Origin: Sipunculus nudus
Taxonomy: Eukaryota > Annelida > Sipuncula > Golfingiida > Sipunculidae
Length of the DNA stretch: 64,000 nucleotides
Direction of reading: 5' to 3'
NCBI GenBank assembly: GCA_026874595.1
Contig: CM049307.1
Coordinates: forward strand, 80,454,643-80,518,642
The notes below the pieces were generated by a model. It was given only the letters and a program-made list of their open reading frames with translations, did not search any database and had not been told where the DNA came from. How positions within the stretch are numbered: the stretch's first letter is position 1; each line of letters begins with the position of its first letter. Made by a program: the position numbers and the translations under genes. Below, in pieces: positions 20,746 through 32,587 of this stretch.

Positions 20746-23075
20746 CTTGCCAGAGATATGTCATTAACTAGCTATTCGCAAGTAATTGAAACTGCGATAA
20801 AGTTCTCAGTTGAACCAGATGCTCATATATCTGATATATCTTATCACGTATGGCACAACCTTATACTTGGGTGATAACACTGAATCGAGTTCAGTAAATC
20901 ACCAAGCCTAATTGTGAACAAAGGTCTGTTGTATGTGTGTTATATGTACCAAATGAATCAAATGAATAAAATTAATTCAATAAAAATCAGGTGATAAATC
21001 TGAATCAAGTTCAGCCAATCACCAAACAATGATAGACAGATCTCAAATGAACATGTGTGTGGCTTATGCCAAATAATTCAATACAATGTACAAGGATCTA
21101 ATTGAAATGTTGAAAAGTTCAATTTTGCTGACGTGATTACACTGGATCAAGTTCAGTCAATCAACGAAAAGGATCTAATCAAATTCCCAAAAATGGATGT
21201 AGGTTTAGGTGTTACCTGAATCAATTCAGTCACAAAGTTCAATAATACTCAGGTGTTAATACTAGATCAAATCAAGTTCATGCAATCATCGAAAAAAATA
21301 TAAACAAAATATTACAAATACAAAGGGTGACAACTGAAGCGTTGAATATGGTCGGTCACAAAGTTCAATGTCACTCAAGGTTGATATAAGCAATTGTTGA
21401 TATGCAAGTGATATAGTCGATATATAAAAAAATATTTGACTGATAAAGCAAACGTTGATTTCAGTTCGGTAACAAAGCTCGAGAAATATTTAGAAAATAA
21501 CTAAAGTATTCGTGTCTGAGATGTGTCAACACTGACTAGTATCACTGACAAAGCCTAATGTGAATTAAATGTAAGCATCCAAACAATCGAACACTGACAA
21601 TAATATGGTGACAGCATATATGATAAATCTGGGTGTCAGCAAAATATAAACACCACCCAGTTAAAATGAAAGGTCGAATGTTCAATTGGAGTGTTTGAAA
21701 TTGTAAACGCCGGCCAAACGATGAGAATATAAAGTCAATTTGTGAATGGTAGCACCGGCAAAATGTAAATACTGCCTTAAACTCAGGGAGCTTCGACAGA
21801 ACATTAACGATGGTTTAACAAAGTCATATATGAAATATGAGTATTGAAAAGGTTAACACTGACCACCAGTCAGTGATATTCGAATGTACAATAACTGTAA
21901 AATGTAAATGTAAACACTGATAAAAATATCAGTGACGAAAGCGAATATAGACTAAATTGCAACGGCTGAAAAACGTAATCTGAAAAAAATAAGCGACAGA
22001 CTGACTATGAAGTTAATGTCTTAATTTGTCCTCTGACAAAAAGGTAAACACTGAGCAAAAATCAGTAAAACTTTGAAACCTTGACCTTATGTATTTGTAT
22101 TACTTCCGGTACAATAATACTACTAATATCCGTTTACCAATGTTTACTTGACTTATGGAAAGTATCCACAAAACAGCATTTTAAGGCAGTACAATTTTCA
22201 GTTGAGGTATGAATACGTAACAAAATGGCAAAATATGAAGTACAGAAGAAAAACATATAAATGTCTAATCACATAAAACATACCACTATCAGTTTTAACT
22301 GTGGCTGCTGATTCACAGACATGATAAACTGACAGTCAACGAGATCAAACCTCGCAACCCTCGACTGAACTAGAACTCTGTTGACCACCGAAGCACATTT
22401 TTTTTTTTTTTTTAACTGAGAGACCGAAATTATGTACATAAAATAAGAAGTCACCCTGATAAATTCTCACAACTGCACAAAACCAAGGGTCACTCACAGA
22501 AAGTACATGCTAGAAAACCATGTTTACATTAACTCATGAATATAAAACACGTGTGTTTGTTTACAACATGGCCGCCATGACCAAACACGTTGATTTGTTT
22601 ACAGAAGAGCTGTCATGACCGGATGTGTACAGTCATATGTAGTTGTTTACAATAAGAAGATCACTTGTGGTTACATGCATGGAAATAATATAACAGTTCT
22701 CAAATCAACAAAAATCGGTTACCTTCATGCTTCCGCTGCTCCACATGAACACATTATACAGGTCCAAAAGTCCACATGTACAAAATATCCAACACAATAT
22801 CCTCCAAATGAGTATAATAAATCCAAAGTCCGGCAAAGTACACAAAACAATGTCCAATGTACATCAGGCGTGAAATCCTCTGAAAGTTCAAGAAGAACAC
22901 CTATGGGCGACGAAGATTCCTGGCGTCAGATCCAGCGAAGCGGAAAAACCGTCGACCGGTACACACAATCACAACCACAAAGGACCAGGCACCCTCCGGC
23001 AGCGACTCCCTATGGCTCGTCTGGTTGGACTCTCGTAGCTCCACTTGGCAGTGTGTTATAACGGAAGATGTGCAA
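20746..23075 (-). other. Long retrotransposon 5' leader with repeated motifs
   Basis: About 2.3 kb between the primer site and gag, unusually long. Between 20870 and 21290, variants of (C)TGAATC.AGTTCAG..AATCACC recur about every 110-120 bp (near 20880, 20999, 21131, 21218, 21258). Further on, AACACTGA.. and AATCAGTGA-type phrases recur to about 22060. A 148-codon open frame on the opposite strand (22615-23061) has no recognised domain. Confidence 0.6.
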
Positions 23076-23093
23076 GCCCCACGTTGGGTGCCA
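23076..23093 (-). other. Primer binding site, tRNA-Lys (CUU type)
   Basis: Read on the minus strand, TGGCACCCAACGTGGGGC starts 4 nt inside the 5' LTR. It is complementary to the 3' end of metazoan tRNA-Lys(CUU) (acceptor strand plus T-stem) with one mismatch, at the fifth position. Confidence 0.85.
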
Positions 23094-23097
23094 TTTC

Positions 23098-24110
23098 TGT
23101 AGCAGTATTTGTCACATCAGTGGCAGAATGGAAAATACTGGGGTCGTGGGGGTGCACACACACAGACGTCTGACCTCATCCAAGGCACAACACAGCGTGC
23201 TTTACAGTTTTTACTGTGCTGGAATGAGAGACAAGAAATATACAAAAACTGAACTCTCCAGTTCAACGGTTGTCTGCCAAGTCATATTTACAATTTAAAA
23301 TGCACAGGATCAGACCTGCTGACTTACAAAATAATACAAAATTACGAAATATGCCTCAGTTACAGAATGTACAGTATTTACAGCGACACCTCGCCATCAT
23401 AATACACTGCGCTGGCAAGTATATGAAAAATGTCAGTGATCAGGCTACCTTTCTGACCAAACTTAGCAAAATATTACTACAGCAAGATTACTACAGCAAA
23501 TAATACGTCTATGATATCGTTATTACCAGGAAAAATAGAACTACGGAGTGATGCAAGATTACTACAACAAATAATACATCTACAACATCGTTATCATGAC
23601 TTTGAAAATAGAATAACGTTCTGGGTTGTGTTTACATTAACACAATAATTAAATCAGGAAATACACTGATAATTACATACCTGGAATGAGAGACAAGAAA
23701 TATACAAAAACTGAACTCTCCAGTTCAACGGTTGTCTGCCAAGTGACGCTAGACGGAAACTTGGCGGCAAAACCAGGTACATAATTAACATGTCAATGGA
23801 CAATATTACGAAACAACGGAGCAAATTAAATCAATGTTGAACAAAAACGTGTAAGTACTGGATACGTTTCCGATATTGCATATAACGCTTATTATGGCAA
23901 CTTTTATGTACGTATGCCTTGTTACTGCATGAAAAACATAAAATGACGGATATTAATTAACAGGTCAAAGGTGACAACCCAGGTGCTATGCTCCGAGAAG
24001 GATTACAAGTTGGCGCGCTACTCTCTGACCAATACAGACACAGGGTGCACACAATGTATGCATATCACATCAAATATGAAACAAACTAAACTAACGGCAG
24101 TGCACCCGGT

Positions 24111-24114
<4 letters not shown>
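23098..24114 (-). repeat. 5' LTR of the gypsy element
   Basis: 1017 bp, same length as the 3' LTR and about 99.5% identical by eye. It carries the same internal 63-bp direct repeat. It is flanked on the outside by a (TA)n run. Confidence 0.95.

Positions 24115-24177
<63 letters not shown>
24115..24177. repeat. (TA)n microsatellite at the retrotransposon edge
   Basis: About 31 TA units directly abut the LTR. The other flank of the element has only TTATATATA. Confidence 0.95.
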
Positions 24178-24181
<4 letters not shown>

Positions 24182-25082
24182 ACCGTCGATATAGAAGGGA
24201 TTCGACCTGTCTCGTTAGTAAAGCTTGCTTTTCCGGAGAAGCGGTTGGAACGCCGTACATTGCGCCACCGACATGAGTTCGAATCCCGGATTTGTCCAAA
24301 ATTTTCCCCTGAGAAATTCGCCTTCATAACAATATATATATATAATATATATATATATAATTAATATTATATATATATATTATATATAAATTCTGCGGGA
24401 GTCAAAATATTTTCTTGATTCGCAATCGACCTTTAATCTGTCGTCTACCATCTGTTACCGCACTAAGTGTATCTTGGACAATACAATTCATTGGCGTTAA
24501 GGGACAGTCTATCTCTTACCTTATAAATAGTTAGGGTGTAGCCACATAACAAAAGCTTGGAAATTAATAGCTTTATAAAATAAAATAGTATGACAGACGT
24601 AAACTTCACGCGATTCGATCTCGTAACCATGCCAACAGGTCAGATGGTTTGGTATTATCTGTTTGGCTAACAATTGTTTGTCAATACAGATTAGTAGACA
24701 AAAGTCCGAGATCACGTGATCACAAACTTGCATAGATGCACTCACACGGCGTGATGATACACAACTGCCAATCAACCATCCATTTTACGATTCTCTTCTG
24801 ATTATCCGCTATACTCTTTATAATCGGCAATCTGTGATGATTGACTATGTTATAAATTATTTGTTTTTCTCCATTTTTCAAATGTGCCTTCATAGTTATT
24901 CTCAAGTAAGCTCCTGAAATACAACAAATAATACGATAAAAACATTTGATATAATGACTGAAATATTTTTTTTAGTATCAACTGGTGTAGATAAAATAAA
25001 TTTAAACATTTAAATACATATGACTTTGTATGATACGGCTGTCATATATCCATATGTTTGATACGGTTGTCATATGAGGGAA

Positions 25083-25149
<67 letters not shown>

Positions 25150-25387
25150 CTTGAGGACATCGTGTGTCAAATGTGTCACCACATAAAACTGTATTATCTT
25201 TAAGATGTCTCTATGAAATAATGTAGGAAAGGGTTTGAAATAATGTCTGAAAACTAGGAAATATCATATTTATAAAAAATCGCTATTGAAGCATATTTGC
25301 TCTAGCAGTGATAAGTTAAATTTTACTACACTGCCGATCTTATAGATTGTAAAAGATTACAAAAAAAATCTGCTGGACTTGTCCATA

Positions 25388-25443
<56 letters not shown>

Positions 25444-25511
25444 AATTAACGTTAAAGTCAGCTGGCTACTGCATTTATCAGTCTAACATTTCGTCGATAT
25501 TATTTTTCCAG
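24178..25511. other. Rest of Ly6 intron 1: tRNA-like fragment and TA runs
   Basis: 24190-24310 holds a B-box-like GAGTTCGAATCCCGG near its end and may be a SINE remnant. TA microsatellites occupy 24332-24390, 25084-25142 and 25389-25441. No coding signal is seen until the acceptor at 25510. Confidence 0.5.
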
Positions 25512-25661
25512 CTGATAGTCTCACTTGCGCTAGCTGCAGCTCAGTGCTCAACCCAAACACCTGCGGAGAAAACCCAACAGTGACAATGAATGATGCCAGT
25601 CTTATCTCCAGCAACTGTACAACATGTATGAAGACCACTACCGAAATTAACCTTATCATCA
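25512..25661 (+). CDS. Ly6/uPAR-like protein, exon 2
   Basis: A polypyrimidine tract and TTTTTCCAG precede the exon, and A|GTAAGT follows it. It encodes the first half of the three-finger domain: CASC near the mature N-terminus, then NTCGE and SNCTTC, five of the ten cysteines. Two potential N-glycosylation sites can be read (NDAS does not fit; NCT does, and a second is doubtful). Spacing of the first cysteines (C-X2-C) is typical of Ly6 domains. Joined in phase 1 to exons 1 and 3. Confidence 0.8.
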
Positions 25662-26702
25662 GTAAGTATTACATTTAATTAAAGCTCCTCTATACCCTCC
25701 AATTGAACGATAAAGTTAGCCCTGCCAGTACTCTAGTATTTATATGTTGGCTAGGAAATTGGGTAAACTAAAGCGTTATTACCACGTACCCATAGACGTT
25801 AGTTAATGACTGATCTTATCCTGTCGGTCGGAGAGCCGTGAATTAGTTATACCTGGCCTTATATTTATGCACGAGCACGTTTGATTGCTCTGTCAGCGGA
25901 TGGAATTATAAAGTTTTAATGATTGTATCGACTGGGCCACTCTGGGAAATAGTGTGCGTCATGCATGGACGCACATCCCCATAATGACATCTCTTTTCTC
26001 AATTCTTTTTTCAAGCCTTTCCCTTCTTGGAGGGGGAGCTTTAGGGTGCTGATGACCTAATTTCATTAAGAACATTTGGGTTCGATTTTTCCCTTTTAGG
26101 CGGGGGGAAGGGGTCTTTCTTAGATCCCCTGGAGAACAAAATCACCGATCAATTTTTTCCCTGAAAAAATTATTTTTTTTTAAAGTTTATATATATTTTC
26201 TTTTATATATACCGCTTTGTCTCTTTTTGCGCTTATTCTCCAACTCTGCTTATTTTCCAAAACTGACCCATGGTCAGAGAAATAATCACAGGCAATAGCT
26301 TTAGACCTGATATTTACTTTCGGCTTCAACAAAATTTAGGATCTTTACCTACTTGGCCCGTTATCGGCAAGCTGCGGGAAGGTATCGCTCCTCCTTGACC
26401 GCTCGATGACACAGAACCCCTAGTTTAATATATTTTCTTTGTACTTTAGTCATAATAAAAAATACAAATGTTTCAACAGTAAATGAAAGTTTAAGCTTAT
26501 AAGTTATAACTTGTGTTCTTTTAACTACACTTTTTGTTTCATAATGTATATTCTAATTTACTGCAATCTTCAATGAATAGTCTGTCATTTTACAATGATG
26601 AACAATAAGTGCATGGGTTTAGAAGATAAACTAAATAGCACAGATGTCTTGATATCAGATGTTGTGTCGCTTTATATATATGGTAACTTCTTTATTTTAC
26701 AG
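25662..26702 (+). other. Ly6 intron 2
   Basis: About 1 kb without coding signal. The left boundary of the 2.17-kb tandem duplication falls inside it, at 26338. Confidence 0.7.
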
Positions 26703-26890
26703 CTAAGAGCTACGTTTTTACAAGATCCTGCGTATCTACAACGCAGACAACCGGATGCACCAGCGATGGTGGAACCACAACTTGCTATTGCAACGAGGCT
26801 GACCTCTGTAACGGTGCCAAAACCATCGGGGTTACGACCTTTGCCCTCCTTGGGTCCATTTTGGTTGCCCTCTGCCTAATGAGAAGTTAA
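26703..26890 (+). CDS. Ly6/uPAR-like protein, exon 3 (intact copy)
   Basis: Acceptor TTTTACAG at the left; ends in TAA at 26888-26890. Encodes 61 residues with the last five cysteines (SCVS, GCTS, TCYC, DLCN). The closing motif CNEADLCN is the diagnostic end of Ly6/uPAR domains. A short linker and a hydrophobic C-terminus (FALLGSILVALCL) follow, as expected for a GPI-attachment signal, so the protein is probably anchored to the outer cell surface. An AATAAA lies at 26963-26968, about 75 bp after the stop. Confidence 0.82.
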
Positions 26891-26962
26891 CTACACAAAA
26901 ACTACCTTTCAACTGTAAAGCATGCAACTATGCAATCATGTTGTCATTTTTCATCTTGGCAG

Positions 26963-26968
26963 AATAAA
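26963..26968 (+). terminator. Polyadenylation signal AATAAA of the Ly6-like gene
   Basis: Canonical hexamer 73 bp downstream of the stop codon. It is repeated at 29133-29138 in the second duplication copy. Confidence 0.6.
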
Positions 26969-27233
26969 GTATTTATTGAAGATTCAAATGACTTAAGAAG
27001 AGTCTTTATGTTAATTAACGCCCAAAATAGCAGGATCTGTGCTGGTGAATATTTATGATTATCTTTATAACCCGAAGTTTGTTTTTTATATCGAATATGA
27101 TATTCTTGAAGAAAAAATGATCTCTATGCATACGTTATACATATTACATACATATCGGGTTAAAAGAAGATTTTTTTCTATGAATAAATTCTGAGAAATA
27201 TTTCGAAAGAGACCGTTTTATTATTTTTAGAGA

Positions 27234-27235
<2 letters not shown>

Positions 27236-27284
<49 letters not shown>

Positions 27285-27445
27285 GGAGAAAGAAAGAAAA
27301 AATGCGAGAGAAGGGGGATGAAATAAAAGATATACACTATAATAGATGAATTTTAGATAGATTTATAAAAATTATTGTGATGATCATGGTGAAAGCGATT
27401 TGATTATGATGATGATAAAGGTGGCAGATGATAATGATATGATAA

Positions 27446-27487
<42 letters not shown>
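27236..27487. repeat. (GA)n microsatellites, duplication copy 1
   Basis: Two GA runs, 27236-27281 and about 27452-27487. The counterparts in copy 2 (29407-29443 and 29611-29659) differ in length. The long SLSLSL frames on the minus strand are products of these runs. Confidence 0.95.
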
Positions 27488-27489
<2 letters not shown>

Positions 27490-28132
27490 AGTGATTATGA
27501 TGACGGTCAAATAAAATGACGACGACGATTACGACGATATAGAACTTAATATAATGATGATGAAAGCAGATCATTATAATGATGACGATGAGTAAAAGGT
27601 GATTATGGTGGTTGGGAAAGAGATGGATGATTATGATGAAGCACAAATAGGAATATGATCAGGAAGAAAGATGATTTCCATAATAATTATAGAGAGATAA
27701 TGATAAATTATCTTGTATACCCAACAATTTCTAGCGCTTGTTATTTTATCCATATACTTCAATTATACTTAAAATATGCAACCTATTTATACAAGTGAAA
27801 ATATTTAATATGCAAAGGTGAGCTCATCCATATATAAAACGTACCTTTTCTATCGAATTTATATTATTATTTCTTGCCTACTCTGTGTACATTATAGTGT
27901 ACTGCAGGTAATTCCTGTGCACCTCGGTGAGTGACTGACGTATATGAGTTTGTTTATCTACGACCTGTTAGCAAACACGGTACATGCGCTGATGTTGACA
28001 TAACAGAAAAACCACGTGACCACAGGTGGTTGGTCGCGTATGTACGCAAGTTGAAAGGTCATTAGTTGTAAAACACCCTTTGCAATAAATCATGTTAAAG
28101 ACAAGTGGGTATCAAGGATTATATTTAGTTAA

Positions 28133-28507
28133 AGTTGCCCAATCACCTACTTTTTGAAAAGAATTTATGTAATTTCTGGCTTCCTCTGTGTATATAATAA
28201 TGATCTATGGGTAATTTTGGTTGGGAAATGTTCTTATAAGGCCTTCGTGAAGGATGTATGAACTTGTTTATCAACAACGTGTTTGTAAACACAGCAGTGT
28301 TGACACACAGGAAAAACCCAAGCTGGTATAGGTGGCATAATTGCCGAAAGGTCACTTATTGCAAAAACACCATTTGCAAAGCTCTGGCTTATATGACATG
28401 CTGCCAGATACCCTTGTTGAGTTTGTTTTGATTATTCTGGCGGGCCCCCACATATTTTAAATACGTTACATAAACTAAACAAGCAGCCTATGTGTGGTGA
28501 TATCCAC
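28133..28507 (+). mobile_element. TTAA-MITE family A, copy 2 (truncated by the duplication)
   Basis: Starts AGTTGCCCAATCACCT after TTAA. It is cut at 28507 where the second duplication copy begins, so its right terminus is missing. Confidence 0.8.
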
Positions 28508-28509
28508 AC

Positions 28510-29403
28510 AGGATCTTTACCTACTTGGCCCGTTATCGGCAAGCTGCGGGAAGGTATCGCTCCTCCTTGACCGCTCGATGACACAGAACCCCTAGTTTAA
28601 TATATTTTCTTTGTACTTTAGTCATAATAAAAAATACAAATGTTTCAACAGTAAATGAAAGTTTAAGCTTATAAGTTATAACTTGTGTTCTTTTAACTAC
28701 ACTTTTTGTTTCATAATGTATATTCTAATTTACTGCAATCTTCAGTGAATAGTCGGTCATTTTACAATGATGAACAATAAGTGCATGGGTTTAGAAGATA
28801 AACTAAATAGCACAGATGTCTTGATATCAGATGTTGTGTCGCTTTATATATATGGTAACTTCTTTATTTTACAGCTAAGAGCTACGTTTTTAAGATCCTG
28901 CGTATCTACAACGCAGACAACCGGATGCACCAGCGATGGTGGAACCACAACTTGCTATTGCAACGAGGCTGACCTCTGTAACGGTGCCAAAACCATCGGG
29001 GTTACGACCTTTGCCCTCCTTGGGTCCATTTTGGTTGCCCTCTGCCTAATGAGAAGTTAACTACACAAAAACTACCTTTCAACTGTAAAGCATGCAACTA
29101 TGCAATCATGTTGTCATTTTTCATCTTGGCAGAATAAAGTATTTATTGAAGATTCAAATGACTTAAGAAGAGTCTTTATGTTAATTAACGCCCAAAATAG
29201 CAGGATCTGTGCTGGTGAATATTTATGATTATCTTTATAACCCGAAGTTTGTTTTTTATATCGAATATGATATTCTTGAAGAAAAAATGATCTCTATGCA
29301 TACGTTATACATATTACATACATATCGGGTTAAAAGAAGATTTTTTTCTATGAATAAATTCTGAGAAATATTTCGAAAGAGACCGTTTTATTATTTTTAG
29401 AGA

Positions 29404-29446
<43 letters not shown>

Positions 29447-29607
29447 GGAGAAAGAAAGAAAAAATGCGAGAGAAGGGGGATGAAATAAAAGATATACACT
29501 ATAATAGATGAATTTTAGATAGATTTATAAAAATTATTGTGATGATCATGGTGAAAGCGATTTGATTATGATGATGATAAAGGTGGCAGATGATAATGAT
29601 ATGATAA

Positions 29608-29661
<54 letters not shown>

Positions 29662-30679
29662 AGTGATTATGATGACGGTCAAATAAAATGACGACGACGA
29701 TTACGACGATATAGAACTTAATATAATGATGATGAAAGCAGATCATTATAATGATGACGATGAGTAAAAGGTGATTATGGTGGTTGGGAAAGAGATGGAT
29801 GATTATGATGAAGCACAAATAGGAATATGATCAGGAAGAAAGATGATTTCCATAATAATTATAGAGAGATAATGATAAATTATCTTGTATACCCAACAAT
29901 TTCTAGCGCTTGTTATTTTATCCATATACTTCAATTATACTTAAAACATGCAACCTATTTATACAAGTGAAAATATTTAATATGCAAAGGTGAGCTCATC
30001 CATATATAAAACGTACCTTTTCTATCGAATTTATATTATTATTTCTTGCCTACTCTGTGTACATTATAGTGTACTGCAGGTAATTCCTGTGCACCTCGGT
30101 GAGTGACTGACGTATATGAGTTTGTTTATCTACGACCTGTTAGCAAACACGGTACATGCGCTGATGTTGACATAACAGAAAAACCACGTGACCACAGGTG
30201 GTTGGTCGCGTATGTACGCAAGTTGAAAGGTCATTAGTTGTAAAACACCCTTTGCAATAAATCATGTTAAAGACAAGTGGGTATCAAGGATTATATTTAG
30301 TTAAAGTTGCCCAATCACCTACTTTTTGAAAAGAATTTATGTAATTTCTGGCTTCCTCTGTGTATATAATAATGATCTATGGGTAATTTTGGTTGGGAAA
30401 TGTTCTTATAAGGCCTTCGTGAAGGATGTATGAACTTGTTTATCAACAACGTGTTTGTAAACACAGCAGTGTTGACACACAGGAAAAACCCAAGCTGGTA
30501 TAGGTGGCATAATTGCCGAAAGGTCACTTATTGCAAAAACACCATTTGCAAAGCTCTGGCTTATATGACATGCTGCAAGATACCCTTGTTGAGTTTGTTT
30601 TGATTATTCTGGCGGGCCCCCACATATTTTAAATACGTTACATAAACTAAACAAGCAGCCTATGTGTGGTGATATCCAC
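28510..30679 (+). repeat. Tandem duplication, copy 2 (2170 bp)
   Basis: Second copy of the 26338-28507 unit, followed by the unduplicated remainder of the MITE. Its interior carries the broken exon 3 copy (28875-29060) and a second AATAAA (29133). Confidence 0.95.
28875..29060 (+). pseudogene. Duplicated Ly6 exon 3 with a 2-bp deletion
   Basis: Identical to the intact exon over almost its whole length, with the same acceptor. Two bases are missing near 28895 (GTTTTTAAGATCC against GTTTTTACAAGATCC in the first copy). Spliced in phase 1 from exon 2, the frame would shift before the first cysteine, so this copy cannot complete the three-finger domain. It is either a dead copy or an alternative terminal exon giving a truncated product. 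Confidence 0.8.
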
Positions 30680-30758
30680 GTTTCCTGGCCTATTCGTATG
30701 AAAGCTAAAAGGGATTTCCTTTAGTTAATATAGGTCAGATAGGTGAATGGGCGCCATT
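30305..30758 (+). mobile_element. TTAA-MITE family A, copy 3
   Basis: Left end AGTTGCCCAATCACCT after TTAA (30301-30304). The right end is degenerate (AGGTGAATGGGCGCCATTATTA), so this is an older copy whose terminus has decayed. Confidence 0.7.
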
Positions 30759-30759
30759 A

Positions 30760-32275
30760 TTAGATATCAGATATCTGAATAGATTCATTTAAGTTATTCT
30801 TTAAATCAGCAATCTGTCGTCCTCGTGTTTCATAACGGTCCAGTCATAAAGTAATGACCAATTACGGTATTTAAGAATCAGCTTTTTTATCATAAACAGC
30901 TAATAAATTGGCCAAGAACTTAATCTAATTAAAGGTGCATACAGATTTGCAATAATGTGTTAATTGATCTCTCATGGTATCAATTTCTTATTTTCGCTAA
31001 ATACAATCCAAGCAAAGGGGCTCACAAGTCGCTTACTCCAGATGCTATAAACTGTTGCGAGAATGGATTGATAGTCTTTTCAAAGAAGAGATTTGCCTTG
31101 CACATTCATGGTTCTTGATTACAGTGTTTATAAAAATGTTAACGTGGGGTTAGGGTGTATTAGCGGCATTAAACCCCAAAAAGGATAATATAGTCTCAGC
31201 GGAACCTCATAGGATCGCTTAAATATCTTGACGACAGGTTATGCCTTCTGGATGGCTTTTTAATCCCGTGGAAGAAACTATCATACCATGATCTGCGGAT
31301 GAGGGCGCGGTTACCGGCAAAGTGTCTCTCCGGCTTCTATTTATAAGATACGTGTCTAAACGCTTTCAGATAGGCGGGGGTCGTCTTCTGTGACGCTCGA
31401 AATCTCTCCTGGTTCTGGAGGTCAAGGCTTCCGAATCGGATGCGCGAATTTCTGGCCTGTACATTCGAGGGGTAAAACTCTCGTCCCTCCCCACCCGCCG
31501 GCAACCCGGGTTCAGTCCCGTCATGGCTATGAGATTGGGTTGTAGTTGCCCGGTAGATTTCTTCGGGTTCTCCGGTTACCTCTACAGTCTCCCGAACGGC
31601 ACCACATGAACCATGGAGAGTGTCGCGGTTAGTTATAAAAACTATTTGTCCAATCCATGTAAAATAAATGTTTGTATCAAACCTGGCTCTTACAACATCC
31701 AGACTACATCAAACAAATTAATCAATTATGTAAACACACTGCCGAAAATTGACCCTTATATCTCATTATAATCAACAATCGTATAATAACACAGCATATA
31801 ATCATTATAATATTACGATTATGACGTTATATTAAAAGAGTCAATTTTACATAACTTTTCAAATTTTAAACAGATCCCTTAATTCCCTTCGGAAGCTCCA
31901 AACCTCAATGTGATGCATATTAAATATTGGCCTGAATCTTCCGAAAAATCCATTTGTTCTTCCTATTAAACGCCTTTGGCCTATATTAGCTACAAAAAAA
32001 AAATCACTCTGTATCCATATCATTTCTCTCCATAAGACTATCCTCCGAGTACGCTCCTGTAACATTTCTGTCTTTATCAAACCCTGACCTCGCAAAATGT
32101 TTGAAACCAATGATAGGGGCTGTCATTTGGAGTAAATACTAAAACCCAGGTGTCACAGGTTGCATGCCGGAATTATGGGTATACCTCTTTAACATATAAA
32201 ACTTCGTCGTCATACAGTTGAGAGTGCCTTCAATCACGCTCTTTTATACAGTAGTAATACATCATTTTAGTTATG
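30760..32275. other. No gene seen; possible unclassified SINE near 31280-31640
   Basis: A GC-richer block with GGTTCAGTCCCG (about 31511) and GGGTTCTCCGGTTACCTCTAC stands out in AT-rich DNA and is followed by an A-rich end. It may be another tRNA-derived SINE but no A box was found. No coding signal is seen. Confidence 0.4.
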
Positions 32276-32587
32276 CAAAAAAAAAATAAGGTTTTGTTCC
32301 CAGGCATTTTTCTTCATAAATCATTACGGGCGGTTTTTTTTTATTTTTAAATTTGTTGTATGTTTCGATAAAAATGTCAAATGATAAGGGAAAATCATAA
32401 AAACATATTTGAACAAAATTGTATGATTTTATCAACGTGAAAGAAATGAAATGTCCAAGTGGCTAGAGCTCAAAATTGGTAAGTTTTTATTGAAAATAAA
32501 AATAAAATTTTGGATGGGGGGGGGGGTATTAAAATTAGGGCGGGCATTGCCTGAGAACCGTACCTTTTATTTATTTTTGGCCTTACT
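32276..32587 (-). mobile_element. MITE family B, copy 2
   Basis: Inverted relative to copies at 9844 and 44243. The right end reads TGCCTGAGAACCGTACCTTT followed by TATTTATTTTTGGCC. The left end carries the degenerate complement (AAGGTTTTGTTCCCAGGCA). The interior motifs are shared. Confidence 0.7.

Larger units (their letters stand above)
13270..24114 (-). mobile_element. Full-length Ty3/gypsy LTR retrotransposon, antisense in Ly6 intron 1
   Basis: In transcription order on the minus strand: 5' LTR (24114-23098), tRNA-Lys primer site, a 2.3-kb leader, gag (20745-19165), pol reached by -1 frameshift (to 14840), polypurine tract, and 3' LTR (14286-13270). The order protease-RT-RNase H-integrase defines Ty3/gypsy. 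Both LTRs are 1017 bp, start TG and end CA, and differ at only about five positions by eye, so insertion was recent. The outer flanks are TATATA on both sides. A 4-5 bp duplication (TATA) fits but cannot be separated from the TA-rich target. The one visible lesion in a core domain is an in-frame TAG in integrase. Confidence 0.95.
26338..28507 (+). repeat. Tandem duplication, copy 1 (2170 bp)
   Basis: Nearly identical to 28510-30679. Contents: the 3' part of Ly6 intron 2, exon 3 (intact), polyadenylation signal, two GA microsatellites, and the first 375 bp of a TTAA-MITE. The copies are separated by two extra bases (28508-28509). A few substitutions, a 2-bp indel in the exon and GA-length differences distinguish them. 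Confidence 0.95.

Noticed and set aside
22615-23061. 148-codon + strand open frame inside the retrotransposon leader
   Set aside because: Antisense to the element, no recognisable domain, composition unremarkable; most likely chance.
26595-26879. 94-codon open frame starting MMNNKCMG across the Ly6 exon 3 acceptor
   Set aside because: Reads through intron 2 in a frame that does not give the cysteine pattern; the spliced frame gives a clear Ly6 ending.
29546-29818. Minus-strand frames encoding SLSLSL runs
   Set aside because: Products of GA microsatellites in the duplicated unit.
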